From NCBI GenBank assembly GCA_001462345.1, contig LIUM01000047.1, positions 64,975-128,974 on the forward strand: 64,000 nucleotides of DNA. The letters run 5' to 3'. Position numbers and translations under genes: made by a program. The DNA comes from Fibrobacteria bacterium AD312 (GTDB taxonomy: Bacteria > Fibrobacterota > Fibrobacteria > Fibrobacterales > Fibrobacteraceae). Position 1 is the first letter of the stretch; the number at the start of each line of letters is the position of its first letter. The notes beneath the pieces were generated by a model. It saw only the letters and a list, made by a program, of their open reading frames with translations, searched no databases and was not told the DNA's origin. Below, one piece after another: positions 27,548 to 36,961 of the stretch.

Positions 27548-27588
27548 TTGTTTTTTTATCTTTTTGTTGTTATATTAGCTAAGGCTAA
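27548..27588 (+). promoter_or_regulatory. Promoter with overlapping inverted-repeat operator for the DtxR-feoAB operon
   Basis: TTGTTT at 27548-27553 and TATATT at 27571-27576 are spaced by 17 bases, a good promoter. The inverted repeat TTAGC-TAAG-GCTAA at 27575-27588 overlaps the -10 and the transcription start, exactly where a repressor would act. The arms resemble the DtxR/IdeR iron box (TTAGGTTAGCCTAA). Autoregulation by the first gene product is the simplest reading. Confidence 0.5.
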
Positions 27589-27602
27589 CAAAAAAAGGTG
27601 CT

Positions 27603-27983
27603 ATGAATTCGTTAAAACTGACAAAAAGCCTAGAAGACTATTTAGAAATGATTTTAGTGCTTTATAGGGCAACAGGAAGAGTACGAGTGAAGGACTTAGC
27701 TTCAGCTCTTTCAGTGAAAATGCCTTCAGTAGCAAAAGCTATAGTGCATTTAAAAAAGCAGAATCTTGTGAATCAAGAGTCTTACGGGGATATTGAATTA
27801 ACTCCTCTTGGAGAATCTACGGCCAAGAAAATTCTAGGCCGTCATATATTGCTTAAAAAGTTTTTAATGAATATAGGTGTTGCTGAAGATGTGGCAAATG
27901 AAGAAGCGTGTTTGATGGAACATGTTTTATCTCCAGGAACACTTGATTGTATAGAGACCTTTAATCAAAAGATTAAGAAATAA
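27603..27983 (+). CDS. DtxR/MntR-family metal-dependent transcription regulator (short form)
   Basis: The 126-residue protein has the winged helix of the DtxR family at residues 1-65 (SLEDYLEMILVLY at the start, then RVRVKDLA and KMPSVAKAIVHLKKQNLV as the recognition helices) followed by the dimerisation helices with conserved metal-type ligands (GRHILLKKFL, EEACLMEHVLSPGTLDCIE: His, Glu and Cys). In full-length DtxR proteins, an SH3/FeoA domain follows. Here it ends after the dimerisation domain, and the next gene encodes a free FeoA domain. With iron as corepressor it would block the Feo operon when iron is ample. Expression appears self-controlled through the inverted repeat upstream. Manganese instead of iron sensing cannot be excluded. 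Confidence 0.85.
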   Translation: MNSLKLTKSLEDYLEMILVLYRATGRVRVKDLASALSVKMPSVAKAIVHLKKQNLVNQESYGDIELTPLGESTAKKILGRHILLKKFLMNIGVAEDVANEEACLMEHVLSPGTLDCIETFNQKIKK

Positions 27984-27984
27984 T

Positions 27985-28239
27985 ATGAATACGATGGATG
28001 CAAATTTAATTACACTAGCCGATTTGAAGCCTGGAGAACAAGCTGAAATACTTGGGTATCATGGTGGTGATCAACGCTACAAATCCAAATTATTAGCCAT
28101 GGGTCTTGTTCGTGGAGTGGTTTTAGAGTTACTTCAAGTGGCGCCTCTTGGTGATCCTGTAGTAGTTAAGGTTTTATCTTATCGTTTATCGCTTCGAAAA
28201 AAAGAAGCAGAAATCTTAAAGTTAAGAAGAGTGTTATGA
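27985..28239 (+). CDS. feoA: FeoA ferrous-iron transport accessory protein
   Basis: This 84-residue protein is an SH3-like FeoA domain: LADLKPGEQAEILGY, then SKLLAMGLVRGVVLELLQVAPLGDPVVVKV and a final LSLRKKEAEILKL, the usual FeoA sequence pattern. FeoA is a small cytoplasmic protein needed for FeoB-dependent Fe(II) uptake. The ATG at 27985 is two bases after the regulator stop and its end overlaps feoB by four bases (ATGA), so translation is coupled. No good Shine-Dalgarno sequence precedes it; a second ATG at 27994 is possible. There is no feoC. Confidence 0.92.
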   Translation: MNTMDANLITLADLKPGEQAEILGYHGGDQRYKSKLLAMGLVRGVVLELLQVAPLGDPVVVKVLSYRLSLRKKEAEILKLRRVL

Positions 28240-30488
28240 TAGACAAAGAAAATTTTACAATCGCTATTGCTGGGAATCCAAACTGTGGAAAGACCGCTCT
28301 TTTTAATGCTCTAACGGGCTCGAATCAAGAAGTGGGCAATTGGCCTGGAGTAACCGTTGAAAAAAAAGAAGGCTTTTTTCAATTAGATAATCATAGAATT
28401 CGCGTGGTGGATTTGCCTGGTATTTATGCTCTTTCCGCAAATAGCGAAGATGAAAGAGTGACGTTAGATTATCTATTAACGCGTCAAGCTGATTTGATTA
28501 TTAATATCATTGATGCCACCAATTTAGAGCGTAATTTATTTTTAACGACCCAGTTAATGGAATTAGAAATCCCGATGGTGATTGCGGTAAATATGATGGA
28601 TATTGCCGTTCGTCGAGGAATACAAATTTACTTGAAAAAAATGACGGAGCTTCTCGGGGTTACCGTCGTTGGTTTGTCTGCCGTATCAGAAAAAAGCTGT
28701 GAAGGCTTTGTCAATGATATGCATGATATTCTTCATGGGGTTAGACCAACTCCAATTCCAATTATTCATAGTGCTCCAATAGAAAACTTAATAAAGGAAC
28801 TTTCTCCAAAGTTTGATTCGCTTTCTAAAAAGCTAAGCGTATCTTCTCGCTGGACTACGATTCAGTATTTAGAACATAGTGGTCGTATTGTTGATTTAGT
28901 CCAAGAAGAAGGAATTCCTATCTCTAGAGAATCAATAGAAGAAAAGCTTGGAGAAGAACCAGAATTTGCAATTGCCGATTCTAGGTATAAGCTAATTCGT
29001 CAAATAGGATCTTCTGTTGTTCGAGATCGAACAAAAAAAGAAACCAATACGGATAAAATAGACAGAGTCTTTTTACATCGAATTTTTGGGCTCCCTTTGT
29101 TTGTATTAGCGATGTATCTGGTTTTTTGGATTGCAGTCACTTTTGGTGGCGCTTTTATTGATTTTTTTGATAGTCTTTTTGGTGCTTTTTTTGTGGATGG
29201 TTTTGCCTCTGTATTAGAGTCTATCGGGGTTTCAGACGTTTGGATTGCTTTTTTAGCTGATGGTCTTGGTACTGGTATTCAAACGGTGGCGACCTTTATC
29301 CCTGTGATCTTTTTTATGTTCTTGTGTCTTGCCTTCTTAGAAGATTCTGGGTACATGGCCAGAGCAGCCTTTGTGGCAGATCGTTTTATGCGTATTTTAG
29401 GGCTTCCTGGAAAAGCTTTTGTCCCAATGCTTGTGGGTTTTGGGTGTTCAGTGCCTGCTTTAATGGCCACTCGTACGATGGAAAATAAACGAGAACGTTT
29501 TTTAACTCTCTTTTTAGTTCCTTTTATGAGCTGTGGTGCAAGGCTCCCTGTGTATGCTCTTTTTGGGGCTGCCTTTTTTGGTTCCAAAGCAGGAATGATG
29601 ATTTTTGCTATTTACATCACGGGCGTTTTAGTTGCCATTTTATATGGATTACTTCTTAGAAAAACATTGTTTCAAGGTAAGGAATCTTCTTTTATCATGG
29701 AGCTTCCTCCTTATCACTTTCCTCGTTTTGGAAAGCTCTGCCGTTTGGCGTGGTATCGATTAAGAGAATTCGTGTTTCGAGCAGGAAAAGTCGTTTTGCT
29801 TATGGTGGCGTTCCTTGGTTTTTTGGGATCCATTGGGACGGACGGCTCTTTTGGAAATCAAGATAGCAAGCAATCAGTGCTCTCGGTAATCGGGCGTCAA
29901 ATTACTCCTGTCTTTGAACCGTTTGGTGTAGAAGAAGACAATTGGCCTGCTTCCGTGGCTTTATTTACAGGGCTATTTGCAAAAGAAGCCATTGTAGGTA
30001 CATTAAATTCTTTGTACGGCCTTTCGAATAATGAAGAAAATGAAACTACAGAAGATTTTGATTTAGGAGCTTCTGTGAAACAAGCTTTTATTTCTATTCC
30101 TGAAAACATGAAAAATGTTTTTTGTGATTTTCTATCTCCTTTTTCTTTAGGAGGAGCCGTTGAAGAAGGGGCTTCTGACGAAAATAAAGGGGTAATTTAT
30201 GAAATGAAAAAACACTTTACGCTTGGCACCGCTCAAGTATTCTCGTATTTGTTATTTATTCTTTTGTATGTTCCTTGCCTTGCTGCTCTTGGAACTGCTT
30301 ATAAAGAATTGGGTCGTTTTTATGCTACGTTAATGATTGTATTTCAAACGATTCTTGGTTGGTGTCTTTCTGTCCTCTTTTTTCAAATCTCCACAGGGCA
30401 TCAATTATTCTGGATATTTGTGGCGTTGATTTTACTTCTTTTTGAGGCATTTTCTTTATTCTGGATAGGCAAAAAAAATAAAATCTAA
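28236..30488 (+). CDS. feoB: FeoB ferrous-iron transporter
   Basis: FeoB imports Fe(II) across the inner membrane. The N-terminal G domain has GNPNCGKTALFNALTG (G1), the DLPGIYAL segment (G3) and NMMD (G4), followed by the helical spacer, and then a membrane domain with the paired core segments: GFGCSVPALMATRTM with a cysteine found in Feo transport paths, FMSCGARLPVY, and later LFAKEAIVGTL. The product is 750 residues, usual for the family. The start overlaps the end of feoA by four bases. It is the last gene of the DtxR-feoA-feoB operon. Confidence 0.97.
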   Translation: MIDKENFTIAIAGNPNCGKTALFNALTGSNQEVGNWPGVTVEKKEGFFQLDNHRIRVVDLPGIYALSANSEDERVTLDYLLTRQADLIINIIDATNLERNLFLTTQLMELEIPMVIAVNMMDIAVRRGIQIYLKKMTELLGVTVVGLSAVSEKSCEGFVNDMHDILHGVRPTPIPIIHSAPIENLIKELSPKFDSLSKKLSVSSRWTTIQYLEHSGRIVDLVQEEGIPISRESIEEKLGEEPEFAIADSRYKLIRQIGSSVVRDRTKKETNTDKIDRVFLHRIFGLPLFVLAMYLVFWIAVTFGGAFIDFFDSLFGAFFVDGFASVLESIGVSDVWIAFLADGLGTGIQTVATFIPVIFFMFLCLAFLEDSGYMARAAFVADRFMRILGLPGKAFVPMLVGFGCSVPALMATRTMENKRERFLTLFLVPFMSCGARLPVYALFGAAFFGSKAGMMIFAIYITGVLVAILYGLLLRKTLFQGKESSFIMELPPYHFPRFGKLCRLAWYRLREFVFRAGKVVLLMVAFLGFLGSIGTDGSFGNQDSKQSVLSVIGRQITPVFEPFGVEEDNWPASVALFTGLFAKEAIVGTLNSLYGLSNNEENETTEDFDLGASVKQAFISIPENMKNVFCDFLSPFSLGGAVEEGASDENKGVIYEMKKHFTLGTAQVFSYLLFILLYVPCLAALGTAYKELGRFYATLMIVFQTILGWCLSVLFFQISTGHQLFWIFVALILLLFEAFSLFWIGKKNKI

Positions 30489-30667
30489 ACTTTTAGACCT
30501 CTCTGCTTTTAAGTAAGTAATAAATCAGCTTTAAAATCACTAGATAGAGTCAATAGATGCTATCTTTTACAAGCGAATCCTCTAATCATTATCCGATAAT
30601 AGTGTTTCGGTCTGTGCGGTAAAGTGATTATTAAGAGGCTTCAAACAAGGTGAAAGAAGGATTGAAA

Positions 30668-32968
30668 ATGAATAAAAATATTAAAGAAGCCGCTTTAGCT
30701 TATCATGCGAGTGGAAGACCTGGAAAAATTGAGGTGGTGCCTACAAAACCTCATTCTACTCAAACGGATTTAGGCCTTGCTTATACTCCTGGTGTAGCTG
30801 AACCTTGCCTTGAAATTGAACGCGATGAATCGCTTGCTTATGATTATACAGGGAAAGGAAATTTGGTTGCCGTAATCTCTAATGGAACGGCTGTTTTAGG
30901 ATTAGGCGATATTGGGGCTTTAGCTGGTAAACCAGTAATGGAAGGTAAAGCACTACTTTTTAAAATTTATGCGGGCATAGACGTCTTTGATATTGAAATC
31001 AATGAAAAAGATCCTAAAAAATTTATTGAAATTGTAAAAGGAATTGCTCCTACTTTTGGTGGCATTAATTTAGAAGATATTAAGGCTCCTGAGTGTTTTG
31101 AAATTGAAGACGTATTGAAAAAGCAACTAGATATTCCTGTGATGCATGATGACCAACACGGTACGGCCATTATTTCTGCTGCTGGTCTATTAAATGCTAT
31201 TGAAATTGCAGGGAAAAATATTGCAGAAGTGAAGATGGTGGTGAACGGTGCTGGCGCTGCTGCAAGCGCATGTACCAGATTATACCTTGCTCTAGGATTA
31301 AGAAAAGAAAATCTCATTATGGTTGATAGTAAGGGCGTGATCAATGAAAATCGGAAAGATTTGAGCTCTAATAAAAAAGAGTTCATAACTCATAGAACGG
31401 ATGTGAATACCTTACAAGAGGCTATGGTGGGGGCAGATGTTTTCCTTGGACTTTCTAAGGGAAATATTTTAACTCGCGAAATGGTTCGCAGTATGGCAGA
31501 CGTACCCGTCGTTTTTGCTTTGGCTAACCCCACGCCAGAAATGTCTTACGAAGAAGCAATGGCTTCGCGTGGTGATTTGATTTTTGCAACAGGTCGCTCC
31601 GATTATCCAAACCAAGTAAATAACGTGATTGGATTTCCTTATATATTTAGAGGGGCTCTTGATGTACGTGCTTCTACCATTAATGAAGAAATGAAATTAG
31701 CGGCTGTACGTGCCATTGCTAAATTGGCTCATGAGACGGTTCCAGACGTGGTGAACATTGCTTATAATGCAAAGAGATTTTCATTTGGCAAAGAATATTT
31801 AATTCCAAAACCCCTTGACCCTCGCCTTCTTACCGAAGTTTCTATGGCGGTCGCCAAAGCAGCTATTGACAGTGGAGTGGCCAGAAAACCTATTACGGAT
31901 TGGGATTCTTATTACGATCGTCTTCGTGATATGATGGGTTATGATAATAAGATGATGCGTGGCTTTACGGATACGGCTCGTAGTAATCCAAAACGAGTTG
32001 TATTTGCTGAAGGAATGCATATCAATATGATTAAGGCCGCTGTCCAAGCAAAGAATGAAGGGATTGCATTCCCTATTTTGCTAGGAAATCCAGAACGGAT
32101 TATGCTTGCGGCTCAAAAAGAACATTTAGATCTTTCTGGTATAAAAATCATTAATACCAGAAGCCCTGAAGAATTTGAACGTCGTCGTTCTTATGCCGTC
32201 ATTTACACTCAGGATAATGGCCGAAATGGAGTGACTTTTGAGGAAGCCCGAGACGATATGTATGAGCCAAATCATTTTGGAATGATGATGGTGAAGACGG
32301 GAGAAGCGGATGCTTTTATTACGGGAGTCTATTCCAAGTACTCCGAAACTATTGCTCTAGCAAAGTCTATTATTGGAATACGAAAAGAGTATAAGCATTT
32401 TGGTGCTCTTCATATTTTAAATACGACAAAGGGTACTTTTTTCCTTGCAGATACTTTGATTAACCGTAATCCAGATGCCGATACGCTAGTGGATATCGCG
32501 AAATTAACTCATGATGCGGTTCGCTTTTTTGCCCATGATCCTGTGATGGCTATGCTTTCATATTCAAATTTTGGTGCCGATCAAGAACAAGTGGGTGGTA
32601 CCGCAAATATTGTAAGTGAAGCAGTGGCTAAGTTACACAGAGATTATCCAGAGTATGTTGTTGACGGCGAAATGCAAGTGAATTTTGCTCTTAATAAAGA
32701 ATTAAGAGATCACAAGTATCGCTTCACAAAGTTAAAAGATAAAAATGTGAATACACTTATATTCCCTTGTTTAAGTTCTGCAAATACGACTTATAAAATG
32801 CTTCTTGAAATGGGAGTAGGTGAGTCTATAGGGCCTATCCAAATGGGTCTAAATAAACCAATTCATTTTACAGATGTTGAAAGTTCTGTTCGGGATATTT
32901 TTAATTTAACCGTGGCCGCTGTGATTGATGCCATAGTTCAAGAGAAAAAAGACGCTGAAAAGAAATAG
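30668..32968 (+). CDS. maeB: NADP-dependent malic enzyme with C-terminal phosphotransacetylase-like domain
   Basis: MaeB converts malate to pyruvate, CO2 and NADPH. I use the ATG at 30668 because AAGGA stands at the right distance. A GTG six codons earlier is in frame. The 766-residue protein has an N-terminal malic domain ([45 protein letters not shown]) and a Rossmann part ([13 protein letters not shown]), to about residue 425. A PTA-like domain follows ([22 protein letters not shown]), known in the family to bind acetyl-CoA as a regulator and to lack transacetylase activity. The length is normal for the fused large form. It may share a transcript with the GH57 gene 17 bases downstream. Confidence 0.94.
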   Translation: MNKNIKEAALAYHASGRPGKIEVVPTKPHSTQTDLGLAYTPGVAEPCLEIERDESLAYDYTGKGNLVAVISNGTAVLGLGDIGALAGKPVMEGKALLFKIYAGIDVFDIEINEKDPKKFIEIVKGIAPTFGGINLEDIKAPECFEIEDVLKKQLDIPVMHDDQHGTAIISAAGLLNAIEIAGKNIAEVKMVVNGAGAAASACTRLYLALGLRKENLIMVDSKGVINENRKDLSSNKKEFITHRTDVNTLQEAMVGADVFLGLSKGNILTREMVRSMADVPVVFALANPTPEMSYEEAMASRGDLIFATGRSDYPNQVNNVIGFPYIFRGALDVRASTINEEMKLAAVRAIAKLAHETVPDVVNIAYNAKRFSFGKEYLIPKPLDPRLLTEVSMAVAKAAIDSGVARKPITDWDSYYDRLRDMMGYDNKMMRGFTDTARSNPKRVVFAEGMHINMIKAAVQAKNEGIAFPILLGNPERIMLAAQKEHLDLSGIKIINTRSPEEFERRRSYAVIYTQDNGRNGVTFEEARDDMYEPNHFGMMMVKTGEADAFITGVYSKYSETIALAKSIIGIRKEYKHFGALHILNTTKGTFFLADTLINRNPDADTLVDIAKLTHDAVRFFAHDPVMAMLSYSNFGADQEQVGGTANIVSEAVAKLHRDYPEYVVDGEMQVNFALNKELRDHKYRFTKLKDKNVNTLIFPCLSSANTTYKMLLEMGVGESIGPIQMGLNKPIHFTDVESSVRDIFNLTVAAVIDAIVQEKKDAEKK

Positions 32969-32985
32969 AAATTTATATTAACGTT

Positions 32986-35409
32986 ATGAATTTAAAAAAT
33001 CCTCATTATTTTACGATACACGGTCATTTTTATCAGCCTCCACGAGAAAACCCTTGGACTGATATTATAGAGAATCAAGAGAGCGCTCATCCTTTTCATG
33101 ATTGGAATGATCGAATTGCCCATGAATGTTATAGTCCTAATGGGGCAAGCCGTTTGCTTTCTCCAACAGGGCGCATTCAAGATATCGTTAATAATTATGA
33201 GTTCATGAGTTTTAATATCGGCCCCACTTTGATGAGCTGGATTCGAAAAAAAACTCCAGAAACATACCAGCGTATTCAAGAAGCCGATAGAAAAAGTGCC
33301 GAGCGTTTAAATGGTCATGGCAATGCCATTGCTCAAGTTTATAATCATATGATTATGCCTCTTGCCACACCAGCAGATCGAATTACCCAAATTCGTTGGG
33401 GTATTCGAGATTTTGAATTTCATTTCAATCGGAAACCAGAGGCAATATGGTTAGCAGAAACGGCCATCAATATGGATACTATTGTCGATTTAATTCGAGA
33501 GGGAATCCGTTTTACTATTCTATCGCCAACCCAGGCTCAGTCGTATAGAAAGATTGGAGAAACGCATTGGTCTGATTGTTCTCATACGAATATTGATACT
33601 TTGCGCCCATATCGAATATATCCTAAAGATGCAGAAGGTAAAGCCCTTTGCGAAGGGTATTTAGATATCTTTTTTTATCATCCCTCTCTTTCTAGTGCAG
33701 TGGGCTTTGAGCATCTTTTACGAGATGCCAATGTCTTTGGTAAACGTATTTTGGATGTTTTTGATCCCAAAAAAACTGAGCCTCAATTGGTGAATATTGG
33801 CACTGATGGCGAGTCTTACGGCCATCATGAACCATTTGGAGATATGTGTGCTGCTTGGCTTTATAATAAGTATGCACCAGATCATAATATGGTTCCAGTA
33901 AACTACGGTTGGTTTTTAGAAAAATTTCCTCCTCAATATGAAGTGACATTAAAAAACATGTATGGCGAAGGCTCTGCATGGAGTTGTGCTCATGGTGTAG
34001 GTCGTTGGATCCGAGATTGTGGTTGTTCTACAGGTGGTCCTGGAGAATGGAACCAGAAATGGCGTACCCCTTTACGCGATGCTTTTGATCATTTGAAAAA
34101 ATTAGCGGATGATGTTTTTCTTCGAGAATTTCCAAAGTATTCTTCCATGGATCCATGGGATGCGCGCAATCTTTATATTGATTGTTTAGTGGATTCTAAA
34201 GATGAGGAACGATCTAAGAATTTCTTAAAACAAGTCTTAAATAATCCTGAGAATGAAAAAGAGTCCGCTGCGGCATTACGACTTCTTGAAATTCAAAAGT
34301 ATACCATGTTTAGTTACACTAGCTGTGGTTGGTTTTTTAATGATATAGAAGGTCTTGAACCAGTTCAAAACATGCGTTATGCACTTAGAGCGATTGAACT
34401 CTTTAAGCCATTCTTGCCTTTAGGACATCCTATTAAAGAAGAAGTTTTAAGCATTTTAGCTCGAGCTGTTTCTAATGAACATCATTGGAATGGGGCAGAA
34501 ATCTTTACGCATTATGCAGTTCCAGAAATTCCAATCACAATGAAAAAAATGGCTGAACGAGCGGTTGTTTATCATTTAAAATTAAATGATATTTATTACG
34601 ATAAAGACCCTCGAATTCATACAGAAAAAAAATCTTCTAGGCGTCGTCAAACATTGGTTTCTTCGTCATTCAGAGACTTTCGTCTTCAAGAAGACTTAAC
34701 AGCAAAAATCTTAGTGATTACAGATGATTTGAGCCGAATCAATATTGTGGTTTGTGAAGGCGGTTATAATGATTTAAACTTTGTTCCAGATTCTAATATA
34801 TCGACGGCAGAATTAAAATCGCTTTATCCAACAGCGTATGTGGTTCGTTTGCGAGATTTGATGAGTGACTCTCTTAAAAGAATTAATGAGCTGTCGACTC
34901 AAAAGTATTTAGCGGAAATCACAGAGACATTCTCTGAGGTCGCTTTACACCAAGGTCTTACAGTAGATAGTCTTGCTGATCCTGACCATACTTTGCCAGA
35001 TACGATGCGAAAAGTATTAAGTCTTGATATTAACTTTAGAATACATCGTGGTGCTTTAGATTATTTAAAAAATCCAAGTGAAGATATTTTTAATCAGGTG
35101 AAAGAATTAGTTGATGAATCTAATGAACTTCGCACAAAATTTTCTTTTGGTGGAACGGGTCGTTTATTCCATAAAAAATTAATGGAATTAATTGATTTAG
35201 CTACAGATCAATTAGATGAATCTTCTGTTCGCCATATTACTGGTCTTATCTCTATGGCAGATTGGTTGAATTTATATATTGATAAAACCACATTGGAAAA
35301 CAAAGCTTTTTTAACGTATCAGCGGTTTAAAGAAAAGCCGAAGGGACCACTAAAATCCTTGTTGCCTATGTTTGATTGGCTAAATTTTGAGCGACCAGAT
35401 GGAATATGA
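32986..35409 (+). CDS. GH57-family glycoside hydrolase with DUF3536 domain
   Basis: The 807-residue protein begins HGHFYQPPRENPW, the conserved opening of GH57 (HxHxxQP), in which a histidine starts the (beta/alpha)7 barrel. Later barrel features are AIWLAETAIN, containing the Glu region, and IGTDGESYGHHEPFGDM, holding the catalytic aspartate segment. From about residue 370 to the end it matches the DUF3536 partner domain. GH57 enzymes act on alpha-glucans as amylases, 4-alpha-glucanotransferases or branching enzymes. No signal peptide is present, so it should act on cytoplasmic glycogen-like glucan. The exact specificity cannot be assigned. It lies 17 bases after maeB and overlaps hpt by 11 bases. 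Confidence 0.85.
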   Translation: MNLKNPHYFTIHGHFYQPPRENPWTDIIENQESAHPFHDWNDRIAHECYSPNGASRLLSPTGRIQDIVNNYEFMSFNIGPTLMSWIRKKTPETYQRIQEADRKSAERLNGHGNAIAQVYNHMIMPLATPADRITQIRWGIRDFEFHFNRKPEAIWLAETAINMDTIVDLIREGIRFTILSPTQAQSYRKIGETHWSDCSHTNIDTLRPYRIYPKDAEGKALCEGYLDIFFYHPSLSSAVGFEHLLRDANVFGKRILDVFDPKKTEPQLVNIGTDGESYGHHEPFGDMCAAWLYNKYAPDHNMVPVNYGWFLEKFPPQYEVTLKNMYGEGSAWSCAHGVGRWIRDCGCSTGGPGEWNQKWRTPLRDAFDHLKKLADDVFLREFPKYSSMDPWDARNLYIDCLVDSKDEERSKNFLKQVLNNPENEKESAAALRLLEIQKYTMFSYTSCGWFFNDIEGLEPVQNMRYALRAIELFKPFLPLGHPIKEEVLSILARAVSNEHHWNGAEIFTHYAVPEIPITMKKMAERAVVYHLKLNDIYYDKDPRIHTEKKSSRRRQTLVSSSFRDFRLQEDLTAKILVITDDLSRINIVVCEGGYNDLNFVPDSNISTAELKSLYPTAYVVRLRDLMSDSLKRINELSTQKYLAEITETFSEVALHQGLTVDSLADPDHTLPDTMRKVLSLDINFRIHRGALDYLKNPSEDIFNQVKELVDESNELRTKFSFGGTGRLFHKKLMELIDLATDQLDESSVRHITGLISMADWLNLYIDKTTLENKAFLTYQRFKEKPKGPLKSLLPMFDWLNFERPDGI

Positions 35410-35929
35410 ACTTAGTAAAGAACCTTTATTAACTGCTTCTCAAATAGAGGAGCGTGTTCAACAATTGGGGCTAGAAATTTCTTCTCAATTTCAAGTGGAT
35501 TTAGTTATAGGGGTTCTTACAGGTTCTTTCATTTTTGTGGCAGATTTAGTTCGTTGTTTGCCAAATACGATTCAAGTGCGTTTTATTAAAGCCTCAAGTT
35601 ACGGGTGCTCTCAACAGAGCTCGGGCTCAGTCAAAATAAGATCTTTAGAAGAATTAGATTTGAAAAATAAAAAAGTTCTTGTTATAGATGATATTTTGGA
35701 TACAGGGAGAACGTTATCTTGCCTTTTAGAACAAGTTCGCCTAGCGGGAGCGGATACAGTAAAAAGTGCTGTTCTTTTAGATAAACCTTCTCGTCGAGAA
35801 GTCTCTATAGAGGCTGATTTCGTAGGCTTCTCCATTGAAAATCACTTTGTAGTTGGGTATGGACTAGATTATGCTGAAGGGTATCGCTCTTTACCTGCGA
35901 TTTATAAAATGAGCATACCATCGCCATAA
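35399..35929 (+). CDS. hpt: Hypoxanthine(-guanine) phosphoribosyltransferase
   Basis: This enzyme salvages hypoxanthine or guanine with PRPP. The 176-residue product has VLTGSFIFVADLVR, an acidic PRPP-binding loop VLVIDDILDTGRTL, and the base-recognition segment LLDKPSRREV followed by DFVGFSIENHFVVGYGLDYAEGYR (kept short here as VGYGLDYAE). I choose the ATG at 35399, which overlaps the GH57 gene by 11 bases. A TTG at 35387 would extend it by four residues. The 3' end overlaps the convergent queA by 28 bases. Confidence 0.92.
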   Translation: MEYELSKEPLLTASQIEERVQQLGLEISSQFQVDLVIGVLTGSFIFVADLVRCLPNTIQVRFIKASSYGCSQQSSGSVKIRSLEELDLKNKKVLVIDDILDTGRTLSCLLEQVRLAGADTVKSAVLLDKPSRREVSIEADFVGFSIENHFVVGYGLDYAEGYRSLPAIYKMSIPSP

Positions 35930-36948
35930 CTAAATAATTTCAATTTATTCTGAACCGCTTCTGCATAAGCAGCTAAAGTATTTTCTCTTCCATACAACGC
36001 TGCTACGAGTAAAATCAATGAACTCTTAGGCCAATGAAAATTAGTTAATAATCCGTCGACGGCTTTATACTTATACCCTGGATAAATAAATGCGTGGGTA
36101 ATTCCTTTTTGAGCGGAGAGAACGCCATCTTCAGAGGCTATTGTTTCAATGACTCTTGTGCTTGTTGTGCCAACAGTAATAATGCGCCCTTTTTTTTGCT
36201 TTACTCTATTAATGATTTGAGCATTTTCTTCTGTTAGTTCGTAAAACTCGCCATGCATTTGGTGCTCTCGAAAATCTTCGACAGAAATGTTTTGAAATGT
36301 CCCTGGCCCTACATGTAGTGTTACTTCTGCAACAGAAACGCCTTTGGCTTTTAACTTGTCAAGCATTTCATTACTAAAATGAAGACTCGCTGTAGGGGCC
36401 GCGACGGCGCCAGCATATTTTGCAAAAATTGTTTGGTAGGCTTTTTTATCGTCTTCGTCATCGGGCCTTAAAATATAAGGAGGTAATGGAACGTGTCCTT
36501 GTTCATTCATCACCTGCTCAAGTTCTTTTGGAGTCGCATTAAAGCGAAGCACTCTAGCACCGTCTTCTTTGATATGTTCTACAAAAACAGAGACGCCAGC
36601 AATCGAAAGAGTTTTTCCAACGGTAAAGGCTTTCCCTGGTTTTACCCAAGCTTCCCAACGAGATTCGCCTGTATTCGCAGGGATTAATGCTTGAACAAGA
36701 AGGGTTTCTACGTGCCCTCCAAAAGCAGTATTACCAAAAAGCCTTGCTGGAATCACCTTAGTGTTATTCACGACAAGGCAGTCTTCAGGCTGAATTAAAT
36801 CCACTATTTCTGATGAGGGAAGAATGGAACGAGAAGATCCATTTTTAGGGCAAAAAAGGATTTTTGTTTTCCCTTTTCCTGCAGTTCGGCTAGCAATTAA
36901 TTCTTTAGGAAAATCAAAATCAAAATCAGATAATTTATGAGAGTTCAT
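35902..36948 (-). CDS. queA: S-adenosylmethionine:tRNA ribosyltransferase-isomerase
   Basis: QueA forms epoxyqueuosine in tRNAs with a GUN anticodon. The 348-residue protein starts SDFDFDFPKELIA and keeps VVNNTKVIPARLFG, LPPYILR and the SLHFSNEMLDKLK segment, then VTLHVGPGTFQ, HGEFYEL and the final TNFHWPKSSLILLVAALYG (shortened here to TNFHWPKS). The length is normal. It is the last gene of the four-gene minus operon starting with gltX and follows the WYL regulator by 13 bases. The end overlaps hpt by 28 bases. No other queuosine gene is in the window. Confidence 0.95.
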   Translation of the reverse strand: MNSHKLSDFDFDFPKELIASRTAGKGKTKILFCPKNGSSRSILPSSEIVDLIQPEDCLVVNNTKVIPARLFGNTAFGGHVETLLVQALIPANTGESRWEAWVKPGKAFTVGKTLSIAGVSVFVEHIKEDGARVLRFNATPKELEQVMNEQGHVPLPPYILRPDDEDDKKAYQTIFAKYAGAVAAPTASLHFSNEMLDKLKAKGVSVAEVTLHVGPGTFQNISVEDFREHQMHGEFYELTEENAQIINRVKQKKGRIITVGTTSTRVIETIASEDGVLSAQKGITHAFIYPGYKYKAVDGLLTNFHWPKSSLILLVAALYGRENTLAAYAEAVQNKLKLFSYGDGMLIL

Positions 36949-36961
36949 GGAGCAAGACCTT

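Noticed and set aside
29279..29587. Minus-strand frame within feoB
   Set aside because: Antisense to a conserved transporter core; no ribosome site, no known family.
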